Below, piece after piece: positions 25,897 through 34,656 of a stretch of DNA of 48,837 bases (positions are counted from its first letter, which is position 1; every line of letters starts with the position of its first letter). Under the pieces are notes generated by a model. It saw only the letters and a program-made list of their open reading frames with translations. It was not told where the DNA came from and made no database searches. The position numbers and the translations under genes were made by a program. Source of the DNA: Pullulanibacillus pueri (GTDB taxonomy: Bacteria; Bacillota; Bacilli; Bacillales; Sporolactobacillaceae); NCBI RefSeq assembly GCF_014639255.1, contig NZ_BMFV01000036.1:1-48837 (forward strand), written 5' to 3'.

Positions 25897-27105
25897 TTAC
25901 AAAAGAGGTGCAAGCGGAAGTGAGAGCTGTGTTTTGACTTTTTCAATAAGAGGGCGCTTCTTGAGATCATCATAAGTGAATGTCATGGAGCGCCGAATAT
26001 CCTCCTTAGTCATTTTCTCAATTTCAGAAATAAGTTTTTTGTCATAAATAAAGCCACTCATTTCATCGTTCCAGAGAAAACTCCGTTGATCAAAATTGGC
26101 TGTTCCCATATAGCAGCTGACATCATCCACAATAAACACTTTTGCATGGTAAAAGCCTTGATAAAAGTGATAGACTTTAGCCCCATGTTTTAATAATGGA
26201 CCGAGGTAGTGGTAGGATACAGGACGCACAAAGGGATGATCCTTCCTTAAGGGCAGAAGTATAGTCACATCAACGTTTCGTTTCAAGAGCTCTAAAAGCG
26301 CTTTTTGCAATCCCTTAGTGGGAATATAGTAAGCTGTCCCAATAAACACATGCTTTTGAGCACGGGAAAGGTGGTCAATAAAAAGAGATTCAAGGCCAAC
26401 GCCGGCAGTCGGAATGATCTTCATCTCATAGTGGCCACGTTCTAATTTGGGGTAATATACATCTCCTGTTATCTGAGTTTTGTTTGCTTTGTTCCAGTGA
26501 GATAAAAATTGATCTTGAAGATCTTTGACGCCCCCACCTTCAATTTTGAGGTGATAATCACGCCAGTCACCCATATCGGTCTTCTTGCCCAGGTACTCGT
26601 CTCCAATGTTAAAACCACCAAAATAGCCAGTCTTTCCATCAATCACCACTGTTTTGTGGTGATTGCGCCGATTTAAGGCGTAGATAGTAAAAGGAAAGTA
26701 GAGCTTGGCCGTATATGCAAATTGAATTTGAGCAGCTTCTAATTTTTTCCGGGCCTTTTTAGGAAATCCCTTGCTTCCTATGGCATCTAATAATAGTCGC
26801 ACCTCTACGCCTCTATTAGCATGCTTGATAAGAGCTTCAATCATTTCCTTGCCAATTTGATCGTATCTAAAAATAAAAAAAGCAAGATGAATATGATGCT
26901 GAGCACCCTCCATGTCCCTTTTTAGAGCATCCATAAAGCGGTGACCATCATTAAACATCGCGACATTACTCCAACGTGCAGAAGGTGAAGGAGCTTGAGT
27001 CTTGCCAATACCTTTTTTAAAAGCAATTACAACGTCTAAAATGGCAGCGAATAGAATAAAAATGATAACAACAAGGATAGTCCCAATTGTCAGTAGTATA
27101 GGCAA
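25897..27105 (-). CDS. clsB: cardiolipin synthase, YwjE/ClsB type
   Basis: About 402 residues with the TTG at 27105, preceded by AAAGGAGG with 7-base spacing; the frame extends to a TTG at 27126 without ribosome site. One N-terminal membrane helix (LTIGTILVVIIFILFAAIL) precedes two phospholipase-D domains with HKD motifs: HHKTVVIDGKTGYFGGFNIGD and YHAKVFIVDDVSCYMGTANFDQRS. The enzyme condenses two phosphatidylglycerols to cardiolipin at the membrane. The position next to fadF matches ywjE-ywjF of B. subtilis. Confidence 0.87.
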   Translation of the reverse strand: MPILLTIGTILVVIIFILFAAILDVVIAFKKGIGKTQAPSPSARWSNVAMFNDGHRFMDALKRDMEGAQHHIHLAFFIFRYDQIGKEMIEALIKHANRGVEVRLLLDAIGSKGFPKKARKKLEAAQIQFAYTAKLYFPFTIYALNRRNHHKTVVIDGKTGYFGGFNIGDEYLGKKTDMGDWRDYHLKIEGGGVKDLQDQFLSHWNKANKTQITGDVYYPKLERGHYEMKIIPTAGVGLESLFIDHLSRAQKHVFIGTAYYIPTKGLQKALLELLKRNVDVTILLPLRKDHPFVRPVSYHYLGPLLKHGAKVYHFYQGFYHAKVFIVDDVSCYMGTANFDQRSFLWNDEMSGFIYDKKLISEIEKMTKEDIRRSMTFTYDDLKKRPLIEKVKTQLSLPLAPLL

Positions 27106-27166
27106 ACGGATCTCCTCCTTTACCAACTATCATGCCCCAAACTAAGGCTAAATACAAATAAGTGAC

Positions 27167-27197
27167 TTATCCACAGAACCCACAAGGTTTATCCACA
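27167..27197 (+). promoter_or_regulatory. pair of perfect DnaA boxes upstream of clsB
   Basis: TTATCCACA at 27167-27175 and 27189-27197, 22 bases apart, same spacing as the pair at 17116. They lie in the divergent gap between clsB and fadF. Confidence 0.6.
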
Positions 27198-27204
27198 GTT
27201 TACA

Positions 27205-27272
27205 CAGGGGAAGAGTTTTGAATTTAATAAATGCTTTAATAAGGATCGGGCATCACTTTGCCCCGTTTTTCT
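27205..27272 (+). repeat. 3'-end remnant of the dispersed repeat (copy I)
   Basis: AATGCTTTAATAAGGATCGGGC followed by GCCCCG and a T-run matches the terminator module of copy D; the remainder of the element is absent. It could end transcripts in front of the fadF promoter. Confidence 0.5.
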
Positions 27273-27284
27273 AAAAAAAAATAA

Positions 27285-27302
27285 TGACTGAATGCTCATT
27301 CA
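27285..27302. promoter_or_regulatory. FadR-like operator upstream of fadF
   Basis: TGACTGAATGCTCATTCA matches the B. subtilis FadR consensus as I recall it (TGAATGAMTANTCATTCA) at 16 of 18 positions. It overlaps the -35 region of the fadF promoter (TATAAT at 27318-27323), a position suited to repression. Confidence 0.6.
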
Positions 27303-27317
27303 TTATTTAAAATGTGT

Positions 27318-27323
27318 TATAAT
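27318..27323 (+). promoter_or_regulatory. -10 element of the fadF promoter
   Basis: Perfect TATAAT about 105 bases before the fadF start. The -35 region falls inside the FadR-like palindrome and has no good hexamer, which suggests a regulated promoter. Confidence 0.5.
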
Positions 27324-27352
27324 AGGGTCAGAAATTTTTATTCTTTCAGAAA

Positions 27353-27366
27353 TGTAAATGCTTACA
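27353..27366. promoter_or_regulatory. cre-like site upstream of fadF
   Basis: TGTAAATGCTTACA fits the CcpA consensus TGWNANCGNTNWCA at all but one fixed position (T for C). It is downstream of the -10, where CcpA commonly blocks elongation or initiation. Confidence 0.5.
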
Positions 27367-27427
27367 TCGGTTTTGTCCCGTGCCACAGCATTCATTTAAG
27401 CTTACATGTTAGGAGGCAGAGGCGTTT

Positions 27428-29545
27428 ATGGATAGTTTATTATTGATCAATTGGCTCGTGTTTCTCATCGTGGTGGGCTATGGCATTTATCTCATGGCTC
27501 ATGTTATTAAGACAAGAATTACATTTATTCGCCTGGGGAAAAAGGCGGAATGGGATCAGACCCTCAAGGAAAGACTCCAAGCTGTACTGATTAATGTCTT
27601 TGGACAGAAAAAGTTACTAAAGGATAAAAAAAGTGGAACCATTCACGTGATGATGTTCTATGGTTTTATTCTCGTCCAGTTTGGTGCAATAGATTTAATT
27701 TGGAAAGGGTTGGCACCAGGTTCACATTTGCCTTTTGGTCCTGTCTATCCTGCTTTTAAGTTCCTTCAAGAGTTGGTTACCTTAATGATTATTGTGGCTG
27801 TTGTTTGGGCCTTTTACAGACGGTATATCGAGAAGTTAGTGCGACTCAAAAGAGGCTTTAAAGCGGGGCTCGTTCTTTTGTTTATTGGTGGTTTAATGGC
27901 TTCTGTTCTTTTAGCCAATGGCTTTGAAGTGATCTGGCTTCAAGACGATTATACTTGGACAGCACCTTTGGCGACAGCCGTTGCCTATATTTTTCAGGGA
28001 CTCCCCATTGTCGCTGCGAAAGTGTTATTTTATGTTTTTTGGTGGGCTCATTTGCTTATTCTTTTAAGCTTTGCGATCTATGTTCCGCAATCAAAGCATG
28101 CCCATCTCTTATTTGGCCCTGCGAATGTTTTTCTCGGTCGGACCCATAAGGTCGGGCGTCTCAAAGCGATTGACTTCGAAGATGAAAGTCAAGAAACTTT
28201 TGGCGTTAATAAAATTGAGGATTTTCAGCAAAGTCAGCTGTTAGATCTCTACGCTTGTGTTGAATGTGGGCGCTGTACAAATATGTGTCCAGCAACAGGA
28301 ACAGGAAAAATGCTTTCACCGATGGATTTGATTGTAAAGCTCCGTGACCATCTGACTGAATATGGCGCATCCGTCACTTCAAGAACACCTTGGATGCCGG
28401 CCTATGCCTTTTCTAACACTAAAGCGAACCAAATGGCCTTCGCGTCAGCTCATCACCAACAAGAAACAGCAGCCACAGGTGATGCTTTTGCAGGTGGGAT
28501 TATCGGCAATGTGATTACAGAAGAAGAAATATGGGCCTGCACGACTTGCCGTAACTGCGAAGATCAATGCCCTGTCATGAATGAGCATGTTGATAAAATT
28601 ATGGATCTCAGACGTTATCTGGTCCTTACAGAAGGTAAAATGGATGCCGATCAGCAAAGGGCGATCACCAGTATTGAGCGTCAAGGTAATCCCTGGGGTC
28701 TTAATCGTAAGGAACGTGAAAATTGGCGTGAGGGCCGTGACGATATTGAGGTCAAAACGGTGAAGGAAGTTGAAAAAGCCGGCGAGAGTTTTGAATTCCT
28801 TTTCTGGGTCGGCTCGATGGGCTCCTATGATAACCGCAGTCAAAAAATTGCCATGTCCTTAGCGAAGATTATGAATGAGGCCGGAGTTTCTTTTGCGATC
28901 TTAGGTAACAAAGAAAAGAATTCAGGAGATACCCCTAGAAGGATTGGGAATGAATTCTTATTCCAAGAGCTTGCACAAAAAAATATCGAAACCTTCAAGA
29001 AGCACGGGGTGAAAAAGATTATTACGGCTGATCCCCATGCCTATAATACATTTAAAAATGAATATCCGGAATTTGGCCTTGAAGATGTTGAGGTTTATCA
29101 TCATACAGAGCTAATTGACCGTTGGATAAAAGAAGGGCGTATTAAGCCTAAATATCGCGTAGAGGAACGGATTACTTATCACGATTCTTGCTATCTCGGA
29201 CGTTATAATGAAATTTATGATCCGCCACGTGAAATTCTCCAAGCGATTCCAGGTGTCGAACTTGTAGAAATGGAGCGTAATCGCGAAACTGGAATGTGCT
29301 GTGGTGCTGGTGGTGGCATGATGTGGACAGAGGAGAAGACGGGCAGCCGAATCAATGTGGCCCGAACAGAGCAGGCCCTGGAGGTTCATCCGTCGATCAT
29401 CAGCAGTGCATGCCCTTACTGCTTAACGATGATGTCAGACGGGACAAAAGCGAAGGAAGCCGACGATCGCGTCCAAACGCTTGATATTGTAGAAATTGTT
29501 GAACGGTCACTTGTGCCTCCAGTAGAAACTGAACAGGCCGGATAA
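27428..29545 (+). CDS. fadF: membrane Fe-S oxidoreductase FadF
   Basis: 705 residues, ATG at 27428 with AGGAGG 11 bases upstream. It is thought to pass electrons from acyl-CoA dehydrogenases or ETF to the membrane quinone pool. The N-terminal 220 residues have about five or six membrane segments (NarI-like heme region). Then come two 4Fe-4S motifs near residues 277-288 (CVECGRCTNMCP) and 371-382 (CTTCRNCEDQCP). C-terminal CCG-type cysteine regions follow (HDSCYLGRYNEIYDPPRE; MCCGAGGGMMW at about 624). It matches B. subtilis ywjF (fadF) in layout and place. Confidence 0.9.
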   Translation: MDSLLLINWLVFLIVVGYGIYLMAHVIKTRITFIRLGKKAEWDQTLKERLQAVLINVFGQKKLLKDKKSGTIHVMMFYGFILVQFGAIDLIWKGLAPGSHLPFGPVYPAFKFLQELVTLMIIVAVVWAFYRRYIEKLVRLKRGFKAGLVLLFIGGLMASVLLANGFEVIWLQDDYTWTAPLATAVAYIFQGLPIVAAKVLFYVFWWAHLLILLSFAIYVPQSKHAHLLFGPANVFLGRTHKVGRLKAIDFEDESQETFGVNKIEDFQQSQLLDLYACVECGRCTNMCPATGTGKMLSPMDLIVKLRDHLTEYGASVTSRTPWMPAYAFSNTKANQMAFASAHHQQETAATGDAFAGGIIGNVITEEEIWACTTCRNCEDQCPVMNEHVDKIMDLRRYLVLTEGKMDADQQRAITSIERQGNPWGLNRKERENWREGRDDIEVKTVKEVEKAGESFEFLFWVGSMGSYDNRSQKIAMSLAKIMNEAGVSFAILGNKEKNSGDTPRRIGNEFLFQELAQKNIETFKKHGVKKIITADPHAYNTFKNEYPEFGLEDVEVYHHTELIDRWIKEGRIKPKYRVEERITYHDSCYLGRYNEIYDPPREILQAIPGVELVEMERNRETGMCCGAGGGMMWTEEKTGSRINVARTEQALEVHPSIISSACPYCLTMMSDGTKAKEADDRVQTLDIVEIVERSLVPPVETEQAG

Positions 29546-29555
29546 TGAAACCAAG

Positions 29556-29586
29556 CGGCTCTCGCATAGTAAGGCTGTGAGAGCCG
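29556..29586. terminator. hairpin after fadF
   Basis: CGGCTCTC pairs with GAGAGCCG around a 15-base loop, ten bases past the fadF stop. It is followed by AAAATAAT rather than a T-run, so it may be an mRNA-stabilising hairpin or a weak terminator. Confidence 0.4.
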
Positions 29587-29768
29587 AAAATAATATCCGT
29601 TTAAAAATAACGATTCTATTAATCTTTTGATTGCGGTCCAACAATGATTTGTTGTTTAAATATCTTTATAGATATTTTGATTAGACTTTTTCTAGAAGAT
29701 GGCTGCTGCACGGAGACATGAGTTTTAGGAAGTCGAAGGAAATGGCGTTGTAACGGATAGGGTGGCTG

Positions 29769-29890
29769 GAGCGGATAATGTAGGATTTCCGCTCCAGGTC
29801 GCTCGCTTTCCTCATGCCCACACGACTAAGGATAAGAGGCTCACCAGCCGCCCGCGGATAGCGGAGCGTACTTCCGTAGCGTCAATAACA
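29769..29890 (+). repeat. dispersed hairpin repeat, copy F (5' fragment)
   Basis: Begins GGAGCGG...CCGCTCCAGG and carries the conserved CGCTCGCTTTCCTCATGCC block, then diverges into a GCGGATAGCGGAGCG region. The 3' two-thirds of the family are missing. Otherwise 29587-30010 shows no gene or clear motif. Confidence 0.6.
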
Positions 29891-30010
29891 TCGCAATCTA
29901 TATCAAAAGCGACAAATGGTGTGATTTTAGCCAAAAAGACTCGATCAATTGCTTACGAAAGTATTTTGCTTGAGCAACAATAAGAAAAAGCCACTAAAAG
30001 GGCTAAAAAC

Positions 30011-30028
30011 TGAGCGAGCGTTCAATCA
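30011..30028. promoter_or_regulatory. FadR-like operator upstream of mmgA
   Basis: TGAGCGAGCGTTCAATCA is an imperfect palindrome (TGAGCG...CGTTCA) of TetR/FadR type, weaker than the fadF site (about 12 of 18 to consensus). It overlaps the likely -35 of the mmgA promoter. Confidence 0.4.
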
Positions 30029-30043
30029 GTTCAGGTTTTCTGT

Positions 30044-30049
30044 TATAAT
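30044..30049 (+). promoter_or_regulatory. -10 element of the mmgA promoter
   Basis: Perfect TATAAT, with a weak TTCAAT 17 bases upstream that falls in the operator. Confidence 0.5.
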
Positions 30050-30051
30050 AA

Positions 30052-30065
30052 TGTAAACGCTTACT
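30052..30065. promoter_or_regulatory. cre site upstream of mmgA
   Basis: TGTAAACGCTTACT matches TGWNANCGNTNWCA at every fixed position except the last. It lies between the -10 and the start codon, consistent with CcpA repression, which is known for the B. subtilis mmg operon. Confidence 0.6.
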
Positions 30066-30081
30066 AAAAAGAGGTGTAGAG

Positions 30082-31260
30082 ATGAAAAGAACAGTGATAA
30101 CGGCAGCGGCAAGGACTCCTTTTGGGAAATTTGGGGGCGGTCTTAGTTCTTTATCAGCCATAGAACTTGGAGGTCAAGTGATTAAAGCGGTTAAAGAGAG
30201 AGCAGGAATTGATGGAGAGGCTGTGGATGAGGTGATCATGGGCATGGTTCTGCAAGGAGGGCAGGGGCAAATTCCCTCCCGACAGGCAGCACAAAAAGCA
30301 GGGTTACCCTGGTCCGTTAAAACAGAAACCATTAATAAAGTGTGCGCCTCAGGGCTCCGCAGTGTGACCTTAGGGGACCAGATTATTCGTGCGGGAGATG
30401 CCCAGGTCATTATTGCAGGGGGCATGGAATCGATGAGTCATGCGCCATACATACTCCCTAATGCCCGCTGGGGGTATCGCATGGGTGATCAACAGGTGGT
30501 TGATTTAATGGTACATGACGGGCTGACGTGTGCCTTTAATGGTGTCCATATGGGGATTTACGGCAGTAATACTGCTGAGAAGCACGGTATTTCTCGACTC
30601 GAGCAAGATCAATGGGCACTCAGAAGTCATCAGCGAGCGGCAGCGGCCATTGATTCGGGTAAATTCTCTGAAGAAATTATTCCCGTCGAAGTGCCACAGC
30701 GAAAAGGTGACCCGCGCGTGGTTTCAACAGATGAAGCGGTGAGGAGAGACACCACCCTAGAAAAGTTACAGCGCTTAAAACCAGCGTTCAGTCAGGACGG
30801 GACAGTCACTGCGGGCAACGCACCAGGCGTCAATGATGGTGCAGGCGCCTTTGTCTTAATGGACGAGGCGGTGGCAGCCGATCAAGGGAAAGAAGTGCTT
30901 GCTACTATATTAGGACACACCGCGATAGCCGTGGAGGCAAAAGATTTTCCGGAAACACCAGGACTCGTTATTCGTGAACTTTTGAAGAAAACAGGGAAAA
31001 CCCTTGCAGATATTGATTTATTTGAAATCAATGAAGCCTTTGCGGCAGTGGCACTAACGTCACAGAAACTGGTCGGCATCGATCCGGAAAAAATCAATGT
31101 CAATGGCGGTGCAGTGGCCTTGGGTCATCCCATTGGTGCAAGTGGTGCCCGTATCTTAATGACGCTTATTTATGAATTAAAACGGCGAGGTGGTGGCCTT
31201 GGGATGGCTTCAATCTGTAGTGGCGGTGGCCAAGGGGATGCCATCCTCATTCAAGTTTAA
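30082..31260 (+). CDS. mmgA: acetyl-CoA acetyltransferase (thiolase)
   Basis: 392 residues, ATG at 30082 after AGAGGTG. Thiolase: condenses two acetyl-CoA or, in the degradative direction, cleaves 3-ketoacyl-CoA. Catalytic residues are visible: nucleophile Cys88 in NKVCASGLRS, His in GGAVALGHPIGASGAR (about 348), and Cys378 in CSGGGQGDA. EINEAFAAVAL is the usual thiolase C-terminal motif. It is first gene of the mmgA-mmgB-acd-acd-tetR-icmF run, which handles beta-oxidation and branched-chain acyl-CoA. Regulated by the promoter with FadR-like and cre sites. Confidence 0.93.
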   Translation: MKRTVITAAARTPFGKFGGGLSSLSAIELGGQVIKAVKERAGIDGEAVDEVIMGMVLQGGQGQIPSRQAAQKAGLPWSVKTETINKVCASGLRSVTLGDQIIRAGDAQVIIAGGMESMSHAPYILPNARWGYRMGDQQVVDLMVHDGLTCAFNGVHMGIYGSNTAEKHGISRLEQDQWALRSHQRAAAAIDSGKFSEEIIPVEVPQRKGDPRVVSTDEAVRRDTTLEKLQRLKPAFSQDGTVTAGNAPGVNDGAGAFVLMDEAVAADQGKEVLATILGHTAIAVEAKDFPETPGLVIRELLKKTGKTLADIDLFEINEAFAAVALTSQKLVGIDPEKINVNGGAVALGHPIGASGARILMTLIYELKRRGGGLGMASICSGGGQGDAILIQV

Positions 31261-31336
31261 ATTTCATACACCACAATGTATAACTTAGTGGAAGACCTTA
31301 TAAGTGTAACTTAGACTTTATTGCTGTTAAGTCTTG

Positions 31337-31385
31337 GCAACACCCTTAGGATGTGAGTGCGACATCACGAACATCAGGGGTGTGC
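31337..31385 (+). repeat. nested hairpin between mmgA and mmgB
   Basis: Outer stem ACACCC/GGGTGT with inner GATGT/ACATC around a 7-base loop, in the 176-base gap. There is no T-run, so it may be an mRNA processing or stability element setting the mmgA:mmgB ratio. Confidence 0.45.
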
Positions 31386-31436
31386 TTAAGAAAGTGGTGG
31401 AGTATAAGCCAAGTTTTCTGAGGAGGGAAAATAACG

Positions 31437-32294
31437 ATGGACTATAATATCAATCGCGTATTGGTTATTGGTGCAGGACAAATGGGGGCAGGGATTGCTC
31501 AAGTGTTTGCCCAGTCGGGTTTTTCGGTCTTTCTTCACGACAATAGTGAGGATGCCTTGGATAAGGCAATGGAAAGTATTAAGAAGCGCTTAGAGCGCGA
31601 GGAATCGAAGGGCCGCCTAACCACGGAGAACAAAATGACAGCGCTTAATCATATGGAAAAGCTAGTGAACTTGGCAGAGGCCACGAACATTGACTTAGTG
31701 GTGGAAGCCGTCACGGAAAATATTCATGTGAAATCAGAGATTTTTAAGACACTTGATCGTTTAATGCCAGCGAAAACGATCTTAGCGACAAATACGTCTT
31801 CACTTCCAATTACAGAAATCGCAGCCGTCACAAACCGACCGGAACAAGTCATTGGTATGCATTTTATGAATCCCGTTCCTGTCATGAAATTAGTGGAAGT
31901 CATTCGTGGATTGGCCACACATGATGCGGTCTTTAAAGCTGTGCAACACACCGCGCAATCACTGAATAAAACGGCGGTAGAAGTCAATGATTTTCCAGGT
32001 TTTGTATCCAATCGCGTCCTCATGCCGATGATCAATGAAGCGATTTATACTGTCTATGAAGGCGTGGCTACCCCTGAGGCGGTGGATGAGGTGATGAAGC
32101 TGGGGGCGAACCATCCGATGGGACCGCTGACTTTAGCGGACTTTATTGGCTTGGACACTTGCCTCTATATTATGGAAGTCCTGCACGAGGGCTTAGGTGA
32201 TGATAAATATCGCCCCTGTCCGCTATTACGAAAGTATGTCAAAGCAGGTTGGTTAGGGAAGAAGACTGGTAAAGGCTTCTATCAATACGCCTAA
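31437..32294 (+). CDS. mmgB: 3-hydroxybutyryl-CoA dehydrogenase
   Basis: 285 residues; ATG at 31437 with GAGGAGGG upstream. It oxidises 3-hydroxyacyl-CoA to 3-ketoacyl-CoA with NAD+. Rossmann motif GAGQMGAGIAQVF near the N-terminus, VEAVTEN, ATNTSSLPITEIA, GMHFMNPVPVMKLVEV (catalytic His), and the C-terminal domain NDFPGFVSNRVLMPMINEA with GANHPMGPLTLADFIGLD. The stop codon overlaps the ribosome site (TAAGGAGG) of the next gene, showing tight coupling with acdA. Confidence 0.94.
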   Translation: MDYNINRVLVIGAGQMGAGIAQVFAQSGFSVFLHDNSEDALDKAMESIKKRLEREESKGRLTTENKMTALNHMEKLVNLAEATNIDLVVEAVTENIHVKSEIFKTLDRLMPAKTILATNTSSLPITEIAAVTNRPEQVIGMHFMNPVPVMKLVEVIRGLATHDAVFKAVQHTAQSLNKTAVEVNDFPGFVSNRVLMPMINEAIYTVYEGVATPEAVDEVMKLGANHPMGPLTLADFIGLDTCLYIMEVLHEGLGDDKYRPCPLLRKYVKAGWLGKKTGKGFYQYA

Positions 32295-32310
32295 GGAGGA
32301 ATGAAGTGCC

Positions 32311-33450
32311 ATGGACTTTCATTTGAATGAAGAACAGCACATGATGCGGCAGATGGTGCGTGACTTTGCCAAAAAAGAAGTGGCGCCTGTGGTTCGAGAA
32401 ATGGAAGTAACGGATCAGTTTCCTTTAAGCCTTGTCAAAAGGATGGGTGAAATAGGGTTATTAGGTATCCCAATTCCTGAGCGATATGGCGGGTCGGGTA
32501 TGGATGTGCTCTCTTATATCTTAACAATTGAAGAACTGTCTAAGGTCAGTCCAACGCTCGGTGTTATTTTGTCTGTTCATACATCAGCAGGGACCAATCC
32601 TATTCTTTACTTTGGTCATGAAGATCAAAAGCAAAAATACATCCCGAGACTCGCAAATGGTGAATACATTGGGGCCTTTGCTGTGACGGAGTCTAGTGTA
32701 GGCTCTGACGCGGCTAGCTTGCAAACACGAGCGAGGCGAGAAGGGAATCATTATATCCTCAATGGCTCTAAAATGTTCATCACGAATGGATCAGTAGCCG
32801 ATACATTTATTGTGTTTGCCAAAACAGCTCCTGATAAAGGAGGGCGTGGCATAAGTGCTTTCATCGTTGAACGCCAAACGGCAGGTCTTACGATTGGAAA
32901 AGCGGAACGCAAGATGGGACTGCATGGATCCAGTTCGGTGCCTTTGATCTTTGATGAGGTTAAGGTCCCTGTTGAAAATCGTTTGGGAGAAGAGGGGCAA
33001 GGTTTTAAAGTTGCCATGACAACCTTGAACATTGGACGCATTGGCATTGCTGCTCAGGCCTTGGGGATTGCTGAGGGTGCTTATGAACACGCGCTGGACT
33101 ATGCTAATCAAAGAAAACAGTTTGGCAAACCTTTAATCAAGCATCAAGGCATTGGCTTTAAGCTTGCTGATCTTGCCACGGGGATTGAAGCCGCACGTTT
33201 ATTGGTTTATCAGGCAGCCGATTTAGTCATGCGCGGTGAATCGTGTTCGAAGGAAGCCTCGATGGCTAAGCTATTTGCCTCACAAACGGCTGTGAAAACA
33301 GCGATAGAAGCTGTTCAAGTGTTTGGTGGCTATGGCTACACTGAGGATTATCCAGTGGAGCGCTATTTCCGTGATGCCAAAATCACGGAAATTTATGAGG
33401 GGACGAGTGAAATTCAACGCATTGTTATTAGCAAACAACTTTTAAAATAA
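32311..33450 (+). CDS. acdA: acyl-CoA dehydrogenase
   Basis: 379 residues, ATG at 32311 with AAGGAGGA that overlaps the mmgB stop. FAD enzyme that makes trans-2-enoyl-CoA. N-terminal helical domain, mid-domain substrate/FAD motifs FAVTESSVGSDAASLQTRA and FITNGSVADTFIVFA, and the C-terminal catalytic Glu in ITEIYEGTSEIQRIVISK. Length is standard. Two acyl-CoA dehydrogenases stand in a row; sequence alone does not tell which chain (short, branched) each prefers. Confidence 0.92.
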   Translation: MDFHLNEEQHMMRQMVRDFAKKEVAPVVREMEVTDQFPLSLVKRMGEIGLLGIPIPERYGGSGMDVLSYILTIEELSKVSPTLGVILSVHTSAGTNPILYFGHEDQKQKYIPRLANGEYIGAFAVTESSVGSDAASLQTRARREGNHYILNGSKMFITNGSVADTFIVFAKTAPDKGGRGISAFIVERQTAGLTIGKAERKMGLHGSSSVPLIFDEVKVPVENRLGEEGQGFKVAMTTLNIGRIGIAAQALGIAEGAYEHALDYANQRKQFGKPLIKHQGIGFKLADLATGIEAARLLVYQAADLVMRGESCSKEASMAKLFASQTAVKTAIEAVQVFGGYGYTEDYPVERYFRDAKITEIYEGTSEIQRIVISKQLLK

Positions 33451-33472
33451 AGAGACATAAGGGGAGAAGACC

Positions 33473-34615
33473 ATGCAGTTTAAACTAAGCGATGAGCATG
33501 ACATGTTGAGAAAAACCGTGAGGGAATTTGCTTTAAAAGAAGTGGCGCCTACCGCAAGTGAGCGGGATGAGGATGAGCGCTTTGATCGTGCTATCTTTGA
33601 TAAGATGGCTGAATTAGGGCTCGCGGGTATTCCTTGGCCAGAAAATTATGGCGGCATTGGCATGGACTACTTAGGCTATGTTATTGCCGTCGAAGAGCTC
33701 TCGAGAGTATGTGCGTCGACAGGGGTGACCCTTTCAGCACATACGTCATTAGCAAGCTGGCCTCTCTATAAATTTGGTAACGAAGAACAGAAGCAAAAGT
33801 TTTTGAAGCCGCTGGCGCTAGGAGAAAAAATTGGTGCTTATGGGCTGACAGAACCAGGATCAGGATCGGATGCTGGGGCAATGAAGACCACCGCTAAACG
33901 AGAGGGGGACCATTACGTCCTCAATGGAACAAAAATTTTCACAACAAATGGCGGGGAAGCTGAAATCTACATTGTTATCGCCATGACAGATCCAACAAGT
34001 AAGCATAAAGGTTCGAGTGCTTTTATTGTGGAAAAAGGCACCCCAGGGTTCACCTTTGGAAAGAAAGAGAAAAAGCTGGGTATTCGTTCATCTCCGACCC
34101 TAGAGCTCAGTTTTGATGAGTGTCAGATTCCTAAAGAAAACTTGCTTGGTGAAGAAGGAGAAGGGTTTAAGATTGCCATGATGACACTGGATGGTGGCCG
34201 TAATGGGATCGCTGCACAGGCTGTAGGTATAGCGCAAGGTGCCCTCGACGCCGCTACCGCTTATGCAAAGGAACGTAAGCAATTTGGAAAACCTATTGGT
34301 CTTCATCAAGGGGTGGGCTTTAAATTAGCGGACATGGCAACGAAAGTAGAAGCCGCTAGACTTTTAACCTATCAAGCGGCCTGGCTCGAAAGTGAGGGAC
34401 TTCCTTATGGGAAGGCGTCGGCGATGTCGAAGCTTTTTGCTGGAGATACTGCTATGGAAGTAACGACAGAGGCCGTCCAAGTGTTTGGCGGCTATGGTTA
34501 CACAAAGGATTATCCTGTAGAGCGCTACATGCGCGATGCAAAAATCACACAAATTTATGAGGGGACTAACGAAATCCAAAGATTGGTGATTTCAAGATTT
34601 TTACTCAAGGATTGA
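33473..34615 (+). CDS. mmgC: acyl-CoA dehydrogenase (second copy)
   Basis: 380 residues from ATG at 33473, GGGGAG upstream, 22 bases after the first copy. Same family: GLTEPGSGSDAGAMKTTA, FTTNGGEAEIYIVIA, and catalytic-end ITQIYEGTNEIQRLVISRFL. It resembles B. subtilis mmgC or short/branched-chain dehydrogenases. The clear divergence from the acdA-like gene before it (different N-terminus and loops) suggests distinct substrates rather than a recent duplication. Name by position and type. Confidence 0.88.
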   Translation: MQFKLSDEHDMLRKTVREFALKEVAPTASERDEDERFDRAIFDKMAELGLAGIPWPENYGGIGMDYLGYVIAVEELSRVCASTGVTLSAHTSLASWPLYKFGNEEQKQKFLKPLALGEKIGAYGLTEPGSGSDAGAMKTTAKREGDHYVLNGTKIFTTNGGEAEIYIVIAMTDPTSKHKGSSAFIVEKGTPGFTFGKKEKKLGIRSSPTLELSFDECQIPKENLLGEEGEGFKIAMMTLDGGRNGIAAQAVGIAQGALDAATAYAKERKQFGKPIGLHQGVGFKLADMATKVEAARLLTYQAAWLESEGLPYGKASAMSKLFAGDTAMEVTTEAVQVFGGYGYTKDYPVERYMRDAKITQIYEGTNEIQRLVISRFLLKD

Positions 34616-34656
34616 CCTCTTAGGATAGATCATTTAACAGGAAGGAGGGGGCTATC

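Noticed and set aside
29762..29983. 73-codon open frame after fadF
   Set aside because: Begins in repeat fragment F; no ribosome site.
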